Source: Spirochaetaceae bacterium | Lineage (GTDB): Bacteria > Spirochaetota > Spirochaetia > Treponematales > Breznakiellaceae | Assembly (NCBI GenBank): GCA_031280035.1 | Contig: JAITHJ010000002.1 | Coordinates: 1 to 57,258, forward strand | DNA length: 57,258 nucleotides | Direction of reading: 5' to 3' | Shown: piece after piece, positions 37,836 through 46,409 of the stretch | How positions within the stretch are numbered: position 1 is the first letter of the stretch | Layout: the number at the start of each line of letters is the position of its first letter | Program-made: the position numbers and the translations under genes | Notes under the pieces: model-generated | The model's input: the letters and a program-made list of their open reading frames with translations, nothing else | Told to the model about the DNA's origin: nothing | Databases searched by the model: none

Positions 37836-38555
37836 TTATTGATGAACTGACAATGGTAATTCCAGACCGATACTCTGTAAAAATGCTTTGTCGGTCAAAA
37901 GGCCGGGAACAGAACTCTGCGCGGCAATTTTTCCATTATGCACAAAAATAACTTTATCGGCGATATCCAGTACAAGATCAAGGTCGTGGCTTGCTATAAG
38001 CTTTGTACATTTAATTGTTCGCAGCAGCGTAATAAGATTTTTTCGCGCACGCGGGTCAAGCGCGGCGCTCGGTTCATCAAGTACAAGTATTTCCGGCTGC
38101 ATAATCAATACGCCGGCTAATGCGGCGCGCTGTTTTTCACCACCGGATAACTTATACGGCGGTTTTTCTGCGATGTACTCCGCTTCAACCATTTTAAGCG
38201 CATTAAAAGCCGCCGCACGCGCCTCATCCACAGACATTCCTTTTTTCAGTACGCCAAACGCCACATCTTCCCAAATACTTGGCATAAATAACTGATGATC
38301 AGGTTCCTGAAATACAATACCGCTTTCCCGCTTGTTTCTAGAATTTTGCGATTCATCGCCATTAATAATAATTGCGCCGCACGAAGGCTTGAGACAACAT
38401 GCCGCAAGTTGCAGCAACGTAGATTTTCCGCATCCATTCGATCCGGCAATACAAACTGTCTTATTCTTTTCAACTGAGAAACTGACGGCAGACAACACCG
38501 GAGGCGCATTCTTTTCATACGAAAAATAAATGTCCGAAAATCTTATATGTTCCAT
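37836..38555 (-). CDS. nikO: Nickel/cobalt ECF transporter ATPase
   Basis: The frame opens at 38597; ATG 38555 begins the family sequence MEHIRFSDIYFSYEKN. Motifs: Walker A GSNGCGKST, signature LSGGEKQRAALAG, Walker B ILVLDEPSAALDPRAR, switch SHDLDL. It is the CbiO/NikO energy-coupling ATPase. Its start overlaps the upstream T-component gene by 41 bases, an unusually long overlap. It is the last gene of the operon. Confidence 0.9.
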   Translation of the reverse strand: MEHIRFSDIYFSYEKNAPPVLSAVSFSVEKNKTVCIAGSNGCGKSTLLQLAACCLKPSCGAIIINGDESQNSRNKRESGIVFQEPDHQLFMPSIWEDVAFGVLKKGMSVDEARAAAFNALKMVEAEYIAEKPPYKLSGGEKQRAALAGVLIMQPEILVLDEPSAALDPRARKNLITLLRTIKCTKLIASHDLDLVLDIADKVIFVHNGKIAAQSSVPGLLTDKAFLQSIGLELPLSVHQ

Positions 38556-39231
38556 ACAACAATAATAATACGCCGCAGCATACCACAAGGAATGCATCCT
38601 TTATACGCCATTTCAAAATAACCGTTTGGGGAATAATACCGTCAAATCCCCGTGTATAAAGGGCCATATTTATTCCATCAGCCTTTACAAATGCTTTTGT
38701 AAGGGCTGATGCAAATACAGCCGCATATAGTCTCCATTTATATACAACATTTCTTTGACGCGAATTCTCACGGAGTTTCATTGCGTTAATCGAAAATAGT
38801 ACACTATCATGCATCAAATATATATACCGGAAACTCAAATAAAAAATACTTGCTAGTTTTGAATTAATTTTTAACATTAAAAATGCCTGCGCCAATACGC
38901 CTATACCTGCCGGAACCACCATCAGCATATATATTAAAGCGGCGGCATTCACACGCACTATAAAAACAACTGCGCTTTCTATTTTAATAAGATCAAAAAA
39001 CGCCTGAATAATGAATAATAAACAAAACAACTCAACCGGAACAAGGCGTTTCATTACGCATAATATATCACGACACAGCAGCAGTATACAGATAACGATC
39101 ATAATCGTAAGCGGAATATAATTTGAAAGGGTTACCGCTGTCAGTATTAAAAAAAAAGATGCGGCAAGACGCGCTCTCGGATCAAAATTCTGCAAAATAT
39201 CATGCTGGATTTCAAACTGATTTAAGCACAT
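38515..39231 (-). CDS. nikQ: Nickel/cobalt ECF transporter T component
   Basis: The 238-residue membrane protein has the CbiQ/NikQ layout: about five or six helices, a cytoplasmic region with LSFRYIYLMHDSVLFSINAMKLRENSRQ, and the Ala-Arg-Gly-type coupling motif as ALYTRGFDG near residue 200. The coupling helices link the ATPase to NikM. Confidence 0.85.
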   Translation of the reverse strand: MCLNQFEIQHDILQNFDPRARLAASFFLILTAVTLSNYIPLTIMIVICILLLCRDILCVMKRLVPVELFCLLFIIQAFFDLIKIESAVVFIVRVNAAALIYMLMVVPAGIGVLAQAFLMLKINSKLASIFYLSFRYIYLMHDSVLFSINAMKLRENSRQRNVVYKWRLYAAVFASALTKAFVKADGINMALYTRGFDGIIPQTVILKWRIKDAFLVVCCGVLLLLYGTYKIFGHLFFV

Positions 39232-39802
39232 CAGGCTTTATCCTTAAAATAAAAAGAATAATAAAAAAAGTCAGCGTCCCTTCTACAACAGCAAGAATGA
39301 TATTCGCCGTCATAATAACCACTGCAGTTGCGCGCAATTCTTTTGAGCTTAATACAAGAGCGGCTATAGTAAAAAGAGAACCGGTTATTATCGCAGTAAA
39401 TCCGGCAAAAAATGCGCTAATTAAATAATGTTTATTGTGGAACAAAAGCCGAATCGCATAACCTGAAAGCGCCGCCGCTCCCATTATTGATGTATTTGCC
39501 CCTAAAGACAAGAGACCGCCAAATTGAAATAAAAGTCCCTGTAAAAGCAGGGCGATAAACAATGCGGGCAGAACGGGCCACCCAAGCAAAAAACCTGAAA
39601 GACCCAGTAACGTTAAATGAATACTGGACGGACCTATAGGAACATGAACCAGCGAACATAAAAACAAAACCGAACTGACAAGCGCAGTTTTTGGCAATTG
39701 TTCAACAGATGTTTTTTTTAGGCCCAGCGCTAAACCGCCAGCGCCCAGCGCCCAGCCGCCCGCCGTCACCGGCAAAGACAAAACGCCCTCGCTAATGTGC
39801 AC
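39212..39802 (-). CDS. nikM: Nickel/cobalt ECF transporter S component
   Basis: Begins MHISEGVLS, where the N-terminal Met1/His2 region coordinates Ni2+ or Co2+ in CbiM/NikM structures. A second conserved motif, HVPIGPSSIHLTLLG (near residue 53), completes the metal site. About six or seven helices in 196 residues. The C-terminal 30 residues of classical CbiM are absent. Confidence 0.92.
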   Translation of the reverse strand: MHISEGVLSLPVTAGGWALGAGGLALGLKKTSVEQLPKTALVSSVLFLCSLVHVPIGPSSIHLTLLGLSGFLLGWPVLPALFIALLLQGLLFQFGGLLSLGANTSIMGAAALSGYAIRLLFHNKHYLISAFFAGFTAIITGSLFTIAALVLSSKELRATAVVIMTANIILAVVEGTLTFFIILFILRIKPDVLKSV

Positions 39803-40253
39803 AGAGAACTCTCCTTTGCATTTTTTTTAAAAAGAAATACCAAAGCAGCCACACATTAGCAATAAGACTTAAGCCCAAAAAAACGGCAAAAAGCAGCGGC
39901 ATCCGCCGCGCTTCGTGAGAAGCCGCCGCAACGGGCTGCCCCGCTTCGATGGCAATTTCACTCTTGTGTCCCATGCCGTCTTCTGCCGTTACACGCCAGA
40001 GACCTGCCTCATCAGGCGTAAAACTGAAAAGGCCGTTACGATCAGTAGTACCTTGAAGTACGTCGGTATCAGGCGTTGAAGGCGGATAGACGCAGATCCG
40101 CGCGTATATCATAGATTCTCCGGTACTGTAGTTAAACCGCACTGTTTGATTCAGCGTTCCGCCTTCAATGAGCGATGCTTCCACACCATGAGCGGCAATA
40201 ACCGCCGGAAAAACAAGCGTGTATAGTACCGCTCTAAAAATCACCTGTTTCAT
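39792..40253 (-). CDS. nikL: NikL-like accessory component
   Basis: A signal peptide ends ...AVIAA so that the mature N-terminus would begin HGVEAS. A beta-sandwich of carboxypeptidase-regulatory type follows (GGTLNQTVRFNYSTGESMIYARI; FTPDEAGLWRVTAED), then one C-terminal helix (LFAVFLGLSLIANVWLLWYFF). This is the arrangement of NikL in NikKLMQO transporters. Overlaps nikK (ATGA) and nikM. Confidence 0.75.
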   Translation of the reverse strand: MKQVIFRAVLYTLVFPAVIAAHGVEASLIEGGTLNQTVRFNYSTGESMIYARICVYPPSTPDTDVLQGTTDRNGLFSFTPDEAGLWRVTAEDGMGHKSEIAIEAGQPVAAASHEARRMPLLFAVFLGLSLIANVWLLWYFFLKKMQRRVLCAH

Positions 40254-41047
40254 TTAACAGAAAACACCACAATCGCGGCGAGGTTTTCCTCGTCTACATC
40301 AGCCTCATTTGACGCACGTGTGTCGCTAACCCGGACAAGCCAAATTCCGCTCTTACCAATCTTGAATTTTACTTCACCCTTTTTGTTGGTTTTTGCGGTT
40401 AAAGCGTATTTATTTTCCGTCTTGTTATCGTAGCTGTCATAGGTTGCCGAAACTTCCGCGCCAACAAGCGGCTTGCCCTTATATAAGACTTGGAATTCCG
40501 CTGTGGAACCTTTTTTGATATTCGCCGGATTTGTAACCGGTACAATCTCAATATCTTGGCCAAGCGGCGTTTTGAATGAATCGTCCTGCACATTCGGCGT
40601 AAGGTACGTTTTGGAAAACTTTGCAAAATAGCGTGATTTTGCTATGGTTTTTTGGGAATTTGCTTTGGCAACTTCAGCCTTCTTACCATCAGCGTACGAG
40701 CCATCGGTAAAAATACAATAATAACCACCCATCCTGTTGCCTACAAGCAGCGCAGGGCTGTCGCCTTTAAGTTTGTAGCTTGTTTCGTAAAGCAAGCGCG
40801 CCTGATTTGCCGTAAGCGTCAAAACCGTTTTCTCGCCGTTCTGCAACACATAAACCTGATTGACGCTGGCTGGAGTCTCAATCTCTTCGCCTACCATAAA
40901 ATGGTGAGTCGAAAGCACATCCAGCGCGATAGTATCGCCGGTTTTGTAATCCTTTATCTCACGTGGTATTACAAAAAACTCATGCGCCCACACCAAACCG
41001 CCAATGACCGCAAGGAACGCGGTTACAAAAAACATCTTCTTTTTCAT
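40250..41047 (-). CDS. nikK: NikK-like DUF4198 protein
   Basis: A TTG start at 41065 is possible, but GAGGAG stands ten bases before ATG 41047, where the signal peptide begins (KKKMFFVTAFLAVIGGLVWA). The mature protein starts HEFFVIP, again an N-terminal His suited to metal binding. The C-terminal part is a DUF4198/NikK beta-rich domain (GKPLVGAEVSATYDSYDNKTEN; GKSGIWLVRVSDTR). First gene of the five-gene operon. Confidence 0.82.
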   Translation of the reverse strand: MKKKMFFVTAFLAVIGGLVWAHEFFVIPREIKDYKTGDTIALDVLSTHHFMVGEEIETPASVNQVYVLQNGEKTVLTLTANQARLLYETSYKLKGDSPALLVGNRMGGYYCIFTDGSYADGKKAEVAKANSQKTIAKSRYFAKFSKTYLTPNVQDDSFKTPLGQDIEIVPVTNPANIKKGSTAEFQVLYKGKPLVGAEVSATYDSYDNKTENKYALTAKTNKKGEVKFKIGKSGIWLVRVSDTRASNEADVDEENLAAIVVFSVK

Positions 41048-41206
41048 TGTTTTTACTCTCCTCAATAATGAAAATTATATCTTTTTTGAAAACAAGAGGA
41101 GTTCAGCCTCTATTGTTCCCGGCAGGGAACCCGCGACTTCATGGAACGGAGTTGTTCTTCATGAACAACGCTTTAACTATATCACAAAGCCGCCTAATTT
41201 TGTCAA
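41048..41206 (-). promoter_or_regulatory. Promoter and structured leader of the nik operon
   Basis: On the minus strand TTGACA (41206-41201) is followed after 17 bp by GATATA (41183-41178). The transcript would carry a dyad GTTGTTC-N5-GAACAAC (41151-41169), a hairpin GTTCCC-TGCC-GGGAAC, and AACAATAGAGG/CCTCTTGTT (41091-41117) followed by TTTTC, a terminator-like stem. No B12 box was found, so a cobalamin riboswitch is unlikely; a nickel/cobalt-sensing leader or a repressor operator is possible. Confidence 0.5.
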
Positions 41207-41292
41207 GCCCCCGCAGTCCGCACCGCGGTCTGCCGCAACGGCCTGCAATATGAACGGCGCTTCAGTGATTTTACCGGTACGCTCTACGCTGA

Positions 41293-41321
41293 TTGACAAA
41301 TAAAAGCATGGCGTACAAAAT
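41293..41321 (+). promoter_or_regulatory. Promoter of the cyclase gene, possibly leaderless
   Basis: TTGACA (41293-41298), 17 bp, CAAAAT (41316-41321). The predicted start falls on or next to the ATG at 41328, and no Shine-Dalgarno is present. Confidence 0.5.
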
Positions 41322-41327
41322 AAAGAA

Positions 41328-43271
41328 ATGCAAAGCGGCAAACAAAATGAATCCCGCAGGTATGTAAACTTTCCGATACGGATTAAACTCATTTTAGTCA
41401 TTACTATACTCCTGTTTATTTCCTTAGGACTTATAACTATGCTTGTTGAATTTTTTATGAGCCGCAATCTGGAAGATACCGCATGGGAAAACAACATCAA
41501 CATAAATGAAATGTCTTCTACTACTACGGAAATAGAAATTAACAGTGTAATTTCCAGAACATCTGTGTTTATGAATGATGTTTTAATGCTGAACGAAAAA
41601 GGCAATCAGAAATTTACCGGTTTCTTTTTTCGAGAAAACGAAGATATAATAGCAATTGTTACCCGAACGCCGTTTAACGACGGCGATCTTCATGGTTTAT
41701 CATTATGCAGCGAACGTTTTTTTCAGCAAAACGATATAAATCCAGAGATGATAAACGCTTTCATTGCCGTCAATCAGCGTTATTTCACGCATGTGGAAAC
41801 AAACGGAACGTTAATTTTGAACGCTACGCCAGTCTTAAACGGACTTCCGGTTATTGTCATTTTTTACAAACTACAGGAGAACGATAATTCCACGGTTGCC
41901 GCGGTCTTTTTTTCAGCTGAGTCTATAACAACCTCGTTCGGTACCGGAACAAACAATACAATGCTGATAAACAACTTTGGCGATGTGCTGATTGCCACCG
42001 ATCAAGAGCTATTAGTAAACGGCGGCAACCTTGCTGAAACGCCGTTTATTAAGGATGTGCTGGACAGCAATACGGTAAATTTACAGAAAAAATTTAAAGA
42101 CAAAGAAGGCAGGGAATTTCTTGCCGTATCAAAACGCCTTAAAACAGGAAATACTATAACAATAACAACAATACCTTCTGACGTGGTATTTGAAGGCATT
42201 ATAACTGCAACAAGACGCAATATTCTGCTGTCTTTAGCAATTTGGTTTCTTTCGATGCTCTTTGTATGGTTTTTCTCAAAGAGTATTTCACTGCCCCTGC
42301 GTAAGCTGGAAAAAGCCGTGCATAACATAGAGAACGGCATGTATCATCTTGAAATAAATAATAAAAAGAACAATGATGAAACCGGCATTCTTACGCGCAG
42401 TGTTTCTTCAATGAGTCATGTTCTGGAAAACTTTGAAAGCTTTACAAACAAGGAAATTGCGCGGCTTGCGCGCGATGGCAGCCTTAATACAGCCGGAATT
42501 GTGAAACACATAACGATATTCTTTTCAGACATTCGTTCCTTTACGGCTATTTCAGAAAAGTTTACGCCAAATGAAGTCATAGAATTCTTAAACGAATATA
42601 TGGAGCGTATGGTTGACTGCGTTCTTGTTACGAATGGAGCTATAGATAAATTTATAGGCGATGCGATAATGGCTTATTGGGGCGCGATAACTTCCGCAGG
42701 AAGCGCTGAACAAGATGCATTCAACGGCGTAAAATCGGCCTTAATGATGCGGGCGCTGCTGAAGTGTTTTAATAAAGGACGAGGCGGCGATAAAAAGCCA
42801 ATTATCAAAATTGGCTGCGGCCTTAACAGTGGAAAGGCTGTTATTGGACAAATCGGCTCAGAAGAACGTACTGTTTTTACTGTTATTGGAGAGATGGTTA
42901 CCCTTGCTGACCGTACCGAGACATTTAACAAACCGTTTGGATCTGAAATTCTTATCACCGAACACACGTATAGCCTTGTTAAAGATTATTTCATAACGGA
43001 AAAGATGGGGGAAATTAAAGAGAACGGCAAACAGCTTGGAATTTATGCGGTAATCAATATGTGTGAAGGAGAAAGATTAAATGAAACGCTGGCGCAGCTT
43101 GAGAAGCTTTCTCATACCGATAGGGAAATCGTCCTCGCATGTATAGGCCCGTCAGGCCCGCAGACCATAGAAGAGCTGCGCGCTCTGCTTGATATTCCCA
43201 AGCCTGATCTTACAAACATCAATTTGGAAGAAGAAGAGAAAAAATACAGCGTTACAACCAACAATGGCTAA
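41328..43271 (+). CDS. Membrane class III adenylate/guanylate cyclase
   Basis: 647 residues: first helix about 18-40, extracytoplasmic sensor domain to about 300, second helix (ILLSLAIWFLSMLFVWFF), HAMP linker, then a class III catalytic domain. Metal Asp lies in FFSDIRSF (Asp401) and KFIGDAIMAYWG; the specificity Lys is 441. The transition-state motif reads GEMVTLADRTE (from about 521): the Asn usual in VNLA is Thr, while the following Arg is kept. The C-terminal 60 residues are a tail. The membrane sensor is unidentified. Confidence 0.9.
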   Translation: MQSGKQNESRRYVNFPIRIKLILVITILLFISLGLITMLVEFFMSRNLEDTAWENNININEMSSTTTEIEINSVISRTSVFMNDVLMLNEKGNQKFTGFFFRENEDIIAIVTRTPFNDGDLHGLSLCSERFFQQNDINPEMINAFIAVNQRYFTHVETNGTLILNATPVLNGLPVIVIFYKLQENDNSTVAAVFFSAESITTSFGTGTNNTMLINNFGDVLIATDQELLVNGGNLAETPFIKDVLDSNTVNLQKKFKDKEGREFLAVSKRLKTGNTITITTIPSDVVFEGIITATRRNILLSLAIWFLSMLFVWFFSKSISLPLRKLEKAVHNIENGMYHLEINNKKNNDETGILTRSVSSMSHVLENFESFTNKEIARLARDGSLNTAGIVKHITIFFSDIRSFTAISEKFTPNEVIEFLNEYMERMVDCVLVTNGAIDKFIGDAIMAYWGAITSAGSAEQDAFNGVKSALMMRALLKCFNKGRGGDKKPIIKIGCGLNSGKAVIGQIGSEERTVFTVIGEMVTLADRTETFNKPFGSEILITEHTYSLVKDYFITEKMGEIKENGKQLGIYAVINMCEGERLNETLAQLEKLSHTDREIVLACIGPSGPQTIEELRALLDIPKPDLTNINLEEEEKKYSVTTNNG

Positions 43272-43878
43272 TTACAAAACGCCGGACTTCTGGACGCTGA
43301 AAGCGCAGCGGGAAAATTATCCGGCGCGGTCTGTCTTTAAGCTAAAGGAGATTGACGAGAAATTCGGCCTGCTTCCCAGAAACAAAACAAAACATCCATT
43401 CAAGGTTCTTGATCTTGGTGCGGCGCCCGGAAGCTGGAGCATGTATGTACTGCGGCGAATGAAGGATTCCGTCTTTCTTGTAAGCTGCGATCTTACCGGT
43501 ATGCGGTTCGAAAGTACCGGTAATCTGCGCGTCTTAAAAGGCGATTTTACGCAGCCTGATGTACGCGCCATGATAGCCGGAAGCGGGCCGTACAATCTTA
43601 TACTCTCGGACGCGGCGCCGGCGACATCAGGCAGCCGTGTTCTTGACACAGACCGCTCGCTGGTTTTGGCCGAAGCGGCGATGCAGTATGCGGATACGTT
43701 GCTTTTTACAGGCGGGCATTGCGCCGTAAAGCTGTTTCAGGGAGGCGAAACAGCGGAGTTCTTAAAACGGGTACGGCCTGCATTTGACAAAGTAAAAGTA
43801 TTCAAACCGGCGGCCTGCCGCTCGTCTTCGTTTGAAACGTATCTTGTCGCTTTGGGAAAGAAGCAGTGCCGGGGATGA
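43264..43878 (+). CDS. rlmE: 23S rRNA (uridine-2'-O) methyltransferase RlmE/FtsJ
   Basis: Start ATG 43264, overlapping the cyclase stop by eight bases. Family motifs are present: RSVFKLKEIDEKFG with the catalytic Lys, SAM-binding LDLGAAPGSWSMYV, LSDAAPATSG with catalytic Asp, and CAVKLFQGGE with the second Lys. It methylates the ribose of U2552 in the A-loop of 23S rRNA. The last four codons overlap the tRNA-Leu 3' end on the other strand. Confidence 0.93.
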   Translation: MANYKTPDFWTLKAQRENYPARSVFKLKEIDEKFGLLPRNKTKHPFKVLDLGAAPGSWSMYVLRRMKDSVFLVSCDLTGMRFESTGNLRVLKGDFTQPDVRAMIAGSGPYNLILSDAAPATSGSRVLDTDRSLVLAEAAMQYADTLLFTGGHCAVKLFQGGETAEFLKRVRPAFDKVKVFKPAACRSSSFETYLVALGKKQCRG

Positions 43879-43949
43879 GATTTGAACTCACACGGCCTTA
43901 CAGCCAGGGGATTTTAAGTCCCCGGTGTCTACCATTCCACCACCCCGGC
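43867..43949 (-). tRNA. trnL: tRNA-Leu(UAA)
   Basis: An 83-base cloverleaf: acceptor GCCGGGG/CCCCGGC, D-arm GGTGGAATGGTAGACACC, anticodon stem GGGGA-CTTAAAA-TCCCC with anticodon UAA, a long variable arm (TGGCTGTAAGGCCGT), T-arm GTGAG-TTCAAAT-CTCAT. Discriminator A; CCA is not encoded. Class II variable arm and anticodon fix it as leucine. Its 3' 12 bases overlap the rlmE coding end. Confidence 0.97.
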
Positions 43950-44054
43950 GTTACGCAGTCTATTCTACTTCATCTGAATTCCGGTTGTCAACGGATAGGC
44001 GCTGAGGCTGTTTGAAAGGCCGGATACGGGGCGGCGTTTTGTACCAATTCATCA

Positions 44055-44083
44055 TTGACAAACGCGCCGTTTTATACTATCAA
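44055..44083 (+). promoter_or_regulatory. Promoter of EndoH-like lipoprotein gene
   Basis: TTGACA (44055-44060), 17 bp, TATCAA (44078-44083), then GGAGG and ATG 44103. An alternative TATACT lies at shorter spacing. Confidence 0.6.
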
Positions 44084-44102
44084 AAATTCGGAGGAATAGA
44101 GA

Positions 44103-45392
44103 ATGAACTACAAACTAACGGCGGTGCTTCTTGCCGCGCTGACGCTGGCCGCCGGCTGCCGCGCCGCTTCACAGGTGAAAGGCAACGGACTTGCTGCCAT
44201 CAAACAGGATAGAAACGGCAACGTCATTGAAAACATCGTGTATATTGAAGTGAACAACGATGATCCGAGGGTTGCGCTCGGCTATGCGTTTGAAAACACC
44301 GGCATTCAATTCTTTGATTACGTGGTACTCTTTGCGGCTAACCTGCGAAACCGCGACTGCAAGGCGGAGCTTGAAGCCGGCGAAACCGGCCATGACTGCA
44401 CCAAACGCGGCGTTCATCTTCATTACAACGGCAACCTCTCTCATATCCTTGAGAACCGCGACAAATACATCAAACCCTTGCAGGACAGCGGTATAAAGGT
44501 ACTGTTAGGGCTGCTTGGCGACTGGGGCGGCGTCGGCTTTGGCAGCTTCGGCAGCTGGCCTATGGAGGACGTCTATCCGTGGACGACCGCCGGCAACCCT
44601 GCGAACCCGCAGGGCGGCGCGTATCCTTATACGGTAGAGGCGCGCCGCGCGTTCATCGAGGAGGCCGCGGCGGAGGTGAAGCGGCTCGGTCTTGACGGCA
44701 TCGATATAGATGACGAGTGGGGCAGCGGCGGGGACTGGCCTGCGAATCAGAAAGGGCTGTGTATCTACCCCGATCAGGCGGGGTACTACGACGACCGCAC
44801 GGCTGAAGATGCGGCGTGGGCGCGCTGCGGCGTGAACCTTGCAAACTTCCTTGTGAACGCCCGCGATGCGCTCGGGCCGGATGCGATTATCAACGTTTAT
44901 GAATATAACAGCGCGCGGTATATGAACATTCCGGCCAATACCCGCATCATGCTGGAAAACGGGCGGTTTCTGACAACGATCAACGGGTATTACGATTATA
45001 GTGTGGAAGCGGTCTACGGCGCATGGAGTACCGACGGATACAACGGCCACCCGCACATGCGCTACGCGCCGGTGGGCATCGATATTGCAGGCGAAGATAA
45101 CCCCTCATCGCCGCGCCCGCCTATCCGCGGCGCGCCCCTTACCATTGCCGAGTGCGCCAGAATGGAGCTTGCCGTAAAGCGTCCCTACGGCGTGAATATG
45201 TTCTACGGCCTGCGCTCGCATGAAGCGGCGGCGCGTCCCTACGGCAAGGAGGCTCATCCTAAGTTATGGGACGCCGAAGAGAAGCGGCTCTTAACTCAAA
45301 CCGAATACCTTTCACTGTTTTCGGAAGTTTTGTATGGAAGAAAGATCGTCTACTACGGCAAAGACTTCCCGCAAGACTGGACGCGCCGGTAA
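44103..45392 (+). CDS. EndoH-like GH18 endo-beta-N-acetylglucosaminidase, lipoprotein
   Basis: A lipoprotein signal ends LAAGC (Cys19). The body follows EndoH: FDYVVLFAANLRNRDC, HLHYNGNL, PLQDSGIKVLLGLLGDWGG, and the complete catalytic strand LDGIDIDDEWG near residue 196 (DGxDxDxE intact). 429 residues. EndoH-type enzymes release high-mannose N-glycans by cutting the chitobiose core. Lipid anchoring places it on the cell surface. It is a paralogue of the gene at 21109. Confidence 0.88.
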   Translation: MNYKLTAVLLAALTLAAGCRAASQVKGNGLAAIKQDRNGNVIENIVYIEVNNDDPRVALGYAFENTGIQFFDYVVLFAANLRNRDCKAELEAGETGHDCTKRGVHLHYNGNLSHILENRDKYIKPLQDSGIKVLLGLLGDWGGVGFGSFGSWPMEDVYPWTTAGNPANPQGGAYPYTVEARRAFIEEAAAEVKRLGLDGIDIDDEWGSGGDWPANQKGLCIYPDQAGYYDDRTAEDAAWARCGVNLANFLVNARDALGPDAIINVYEYNSARYMNIPANTRIMLENGRFLTTINGYYDYSVEAVYGAWSTDGYNGHPHMRYAPVGIDIAGEDNPSSPRPPIRGAPLTIAECARMELAVKRPYGVNMFYGLRSHEAAARPYGKEAHPKLWDAEEKRLLTQTEYLSLFSEVLYGRKIVYYGKDFPQDWTRR

Positions 45393-45466
45393 AAAAGCCC
45401 TCTGTTCGCAGACGGCGCGCCGTCCGGTTCGCAGACCGCGCGCGCCGCTGCCGGGCGGCTGTGAGC

Positions 45467-45581
45467 AACGCTGTATAGAGGCTGTATATAACGTTATATA
45501 GAGGCGCTTTATAACGCTGTATAGCGGCTGTATATAACGCTATATAGAGGCGCTTTATAACGTTATATAGAGGCTGTATAT
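45467..45581. repeat. Five tandem 23-bp repeats with palindromes
   Basis: Units start AACG at 45467, 45490, 45513, 45536 and 45559; a partial sixth follows. Alternating variants (AACGCTGTATAGAGG..., AACGTTATATAGAGG...) produce a perfect 16-bp palindrome TATATAACGTTATATA at the first junction and close relatives at others. The array lies between the convergent EndoH-like and HU-like genes. The period is not a multiple of three. Confidence 0.92.
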
Positions 45582-45656
45582 AACGGTACATCGCGTCTGC
45601 GTCAGGCGGCGCAAAGGCGCGGCGCGCGCCGTTATCCGCCGGCGCGGCTTGGCGGC

Positions 45657-46385
45657 TTATTTGACCGTAATCTTTTGGTCGTAGGTGATGATTCGCGGTT
45701 CTTTGATGATTACCTTACCCATGCTGAACCGCGTTTTAATGACCAGCGTATACGTTCCCGCCGTCAGGGCAGGAACGCGGATAATCAGTTTCTTGGGGCT
45801 GTTCTGGACAAGCCGGTGAGACACAGGCGTTTCCCCGCCTGAAGAGGAGACGAAGAACGCCCCTAAGCCGGCCTCGTCTTCGGGAGCTATCTTAATCCGC
45901 TCGCCCTCGATAATAAGGTCTTCATTCGGGGTAACCGTTCCATCGGTCTTGCCCGTAGCCGCATCGGTAACAAGCCCGATGAACGCAACGTTCTCTTTGA
46001 CGCCCAGCACCTCAACGCCGACCTCAGTAAGAGCCGTTCTCAGTTCCGCGCTGGGAGTCATATCACAGGATGTTTTATGCTGCGTCTCGTCAAACTTCGC
46101 GCTGCTTCCTATCCAGTTTCCCAAGATACGCGGCGCAATATGGCACACGCCGGTCTGCACACTGCAACCTTCCTGAATCTTCTGCCTTCGCAGCGCATCG
46201 GCGCGGTTCAGAATATCAAGAAGCGTCTCTTCGTGCAGTTCCGAACCGCCCTCTTTAATCGCCTGAGCAATGTCCTCATTGCGCAGCGTCCTGCCGATAG
46301 TCGAAACCTCCGCCAAATAGTCGTTCTCCACGTCCTTTGTCAAAGGATTCGATCTCAGCCATACCTTCCAAAAAAACCGTTTCAT
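45657..46385 (-). CDS. HU-like DNA-binding/DUF4469 protein
   Basis: AAGGAG precedes ATG 46385. Residues about 15-125 resemble the HU-type DNA-binding domain seen in Bacteroides-type proteins (PLTKDVENDYLAEVSTIG; IGRTLRNEDIAQAIKE; IAPRILGNWIG). Residues about 145-242 look like DUF4469, an Ig-like beta domain (LIIEGERIKIAPEDEAGLG; VPALTAGTYTLVIKTRFS). DNA binding is an inference. It is the third gene of the operon with the DUF1538 and PII-like genes (24-base gap). Confidence 0.72.
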   Translation of the reverse strand: MKRFFWKVWLRSNPLTKDVENDYLAEVSTIGRTLRNEDIAQAIKEGGSELHEETLLDILNRADALRRQKIQEGCSVQTGVCHIAPRILGNWIGSSAKFDETQHKTSCDMTPSAELRTALTEVGVEVLGVKENVAFIGLVTDAATGKTDGTVTPNEDLIIEGERIKIAPEDEAGLGAFFVSSSGGETPVSHRLVQNSPKKLIIRVPALTAGTYTLVIKTRFSMGKVIIKEPRIITYDQKITVK

Positions 46386-46409
46386 AAGCCGCTCCTTATC
46401 TCTTAAAAA

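Noticed and set aside
41048-41206. Cobalamin riboswitch upstream of the nik operon
   Set aside because: No B12-box-like GCCACTG element or typical length was found.
45259-45591. Minus-strand 110-residue frame across the 23-bp repeats
   Set aside because: It consists of repeat translation and the antisense of the EndoH-like gene; the period is not a multiple of three.
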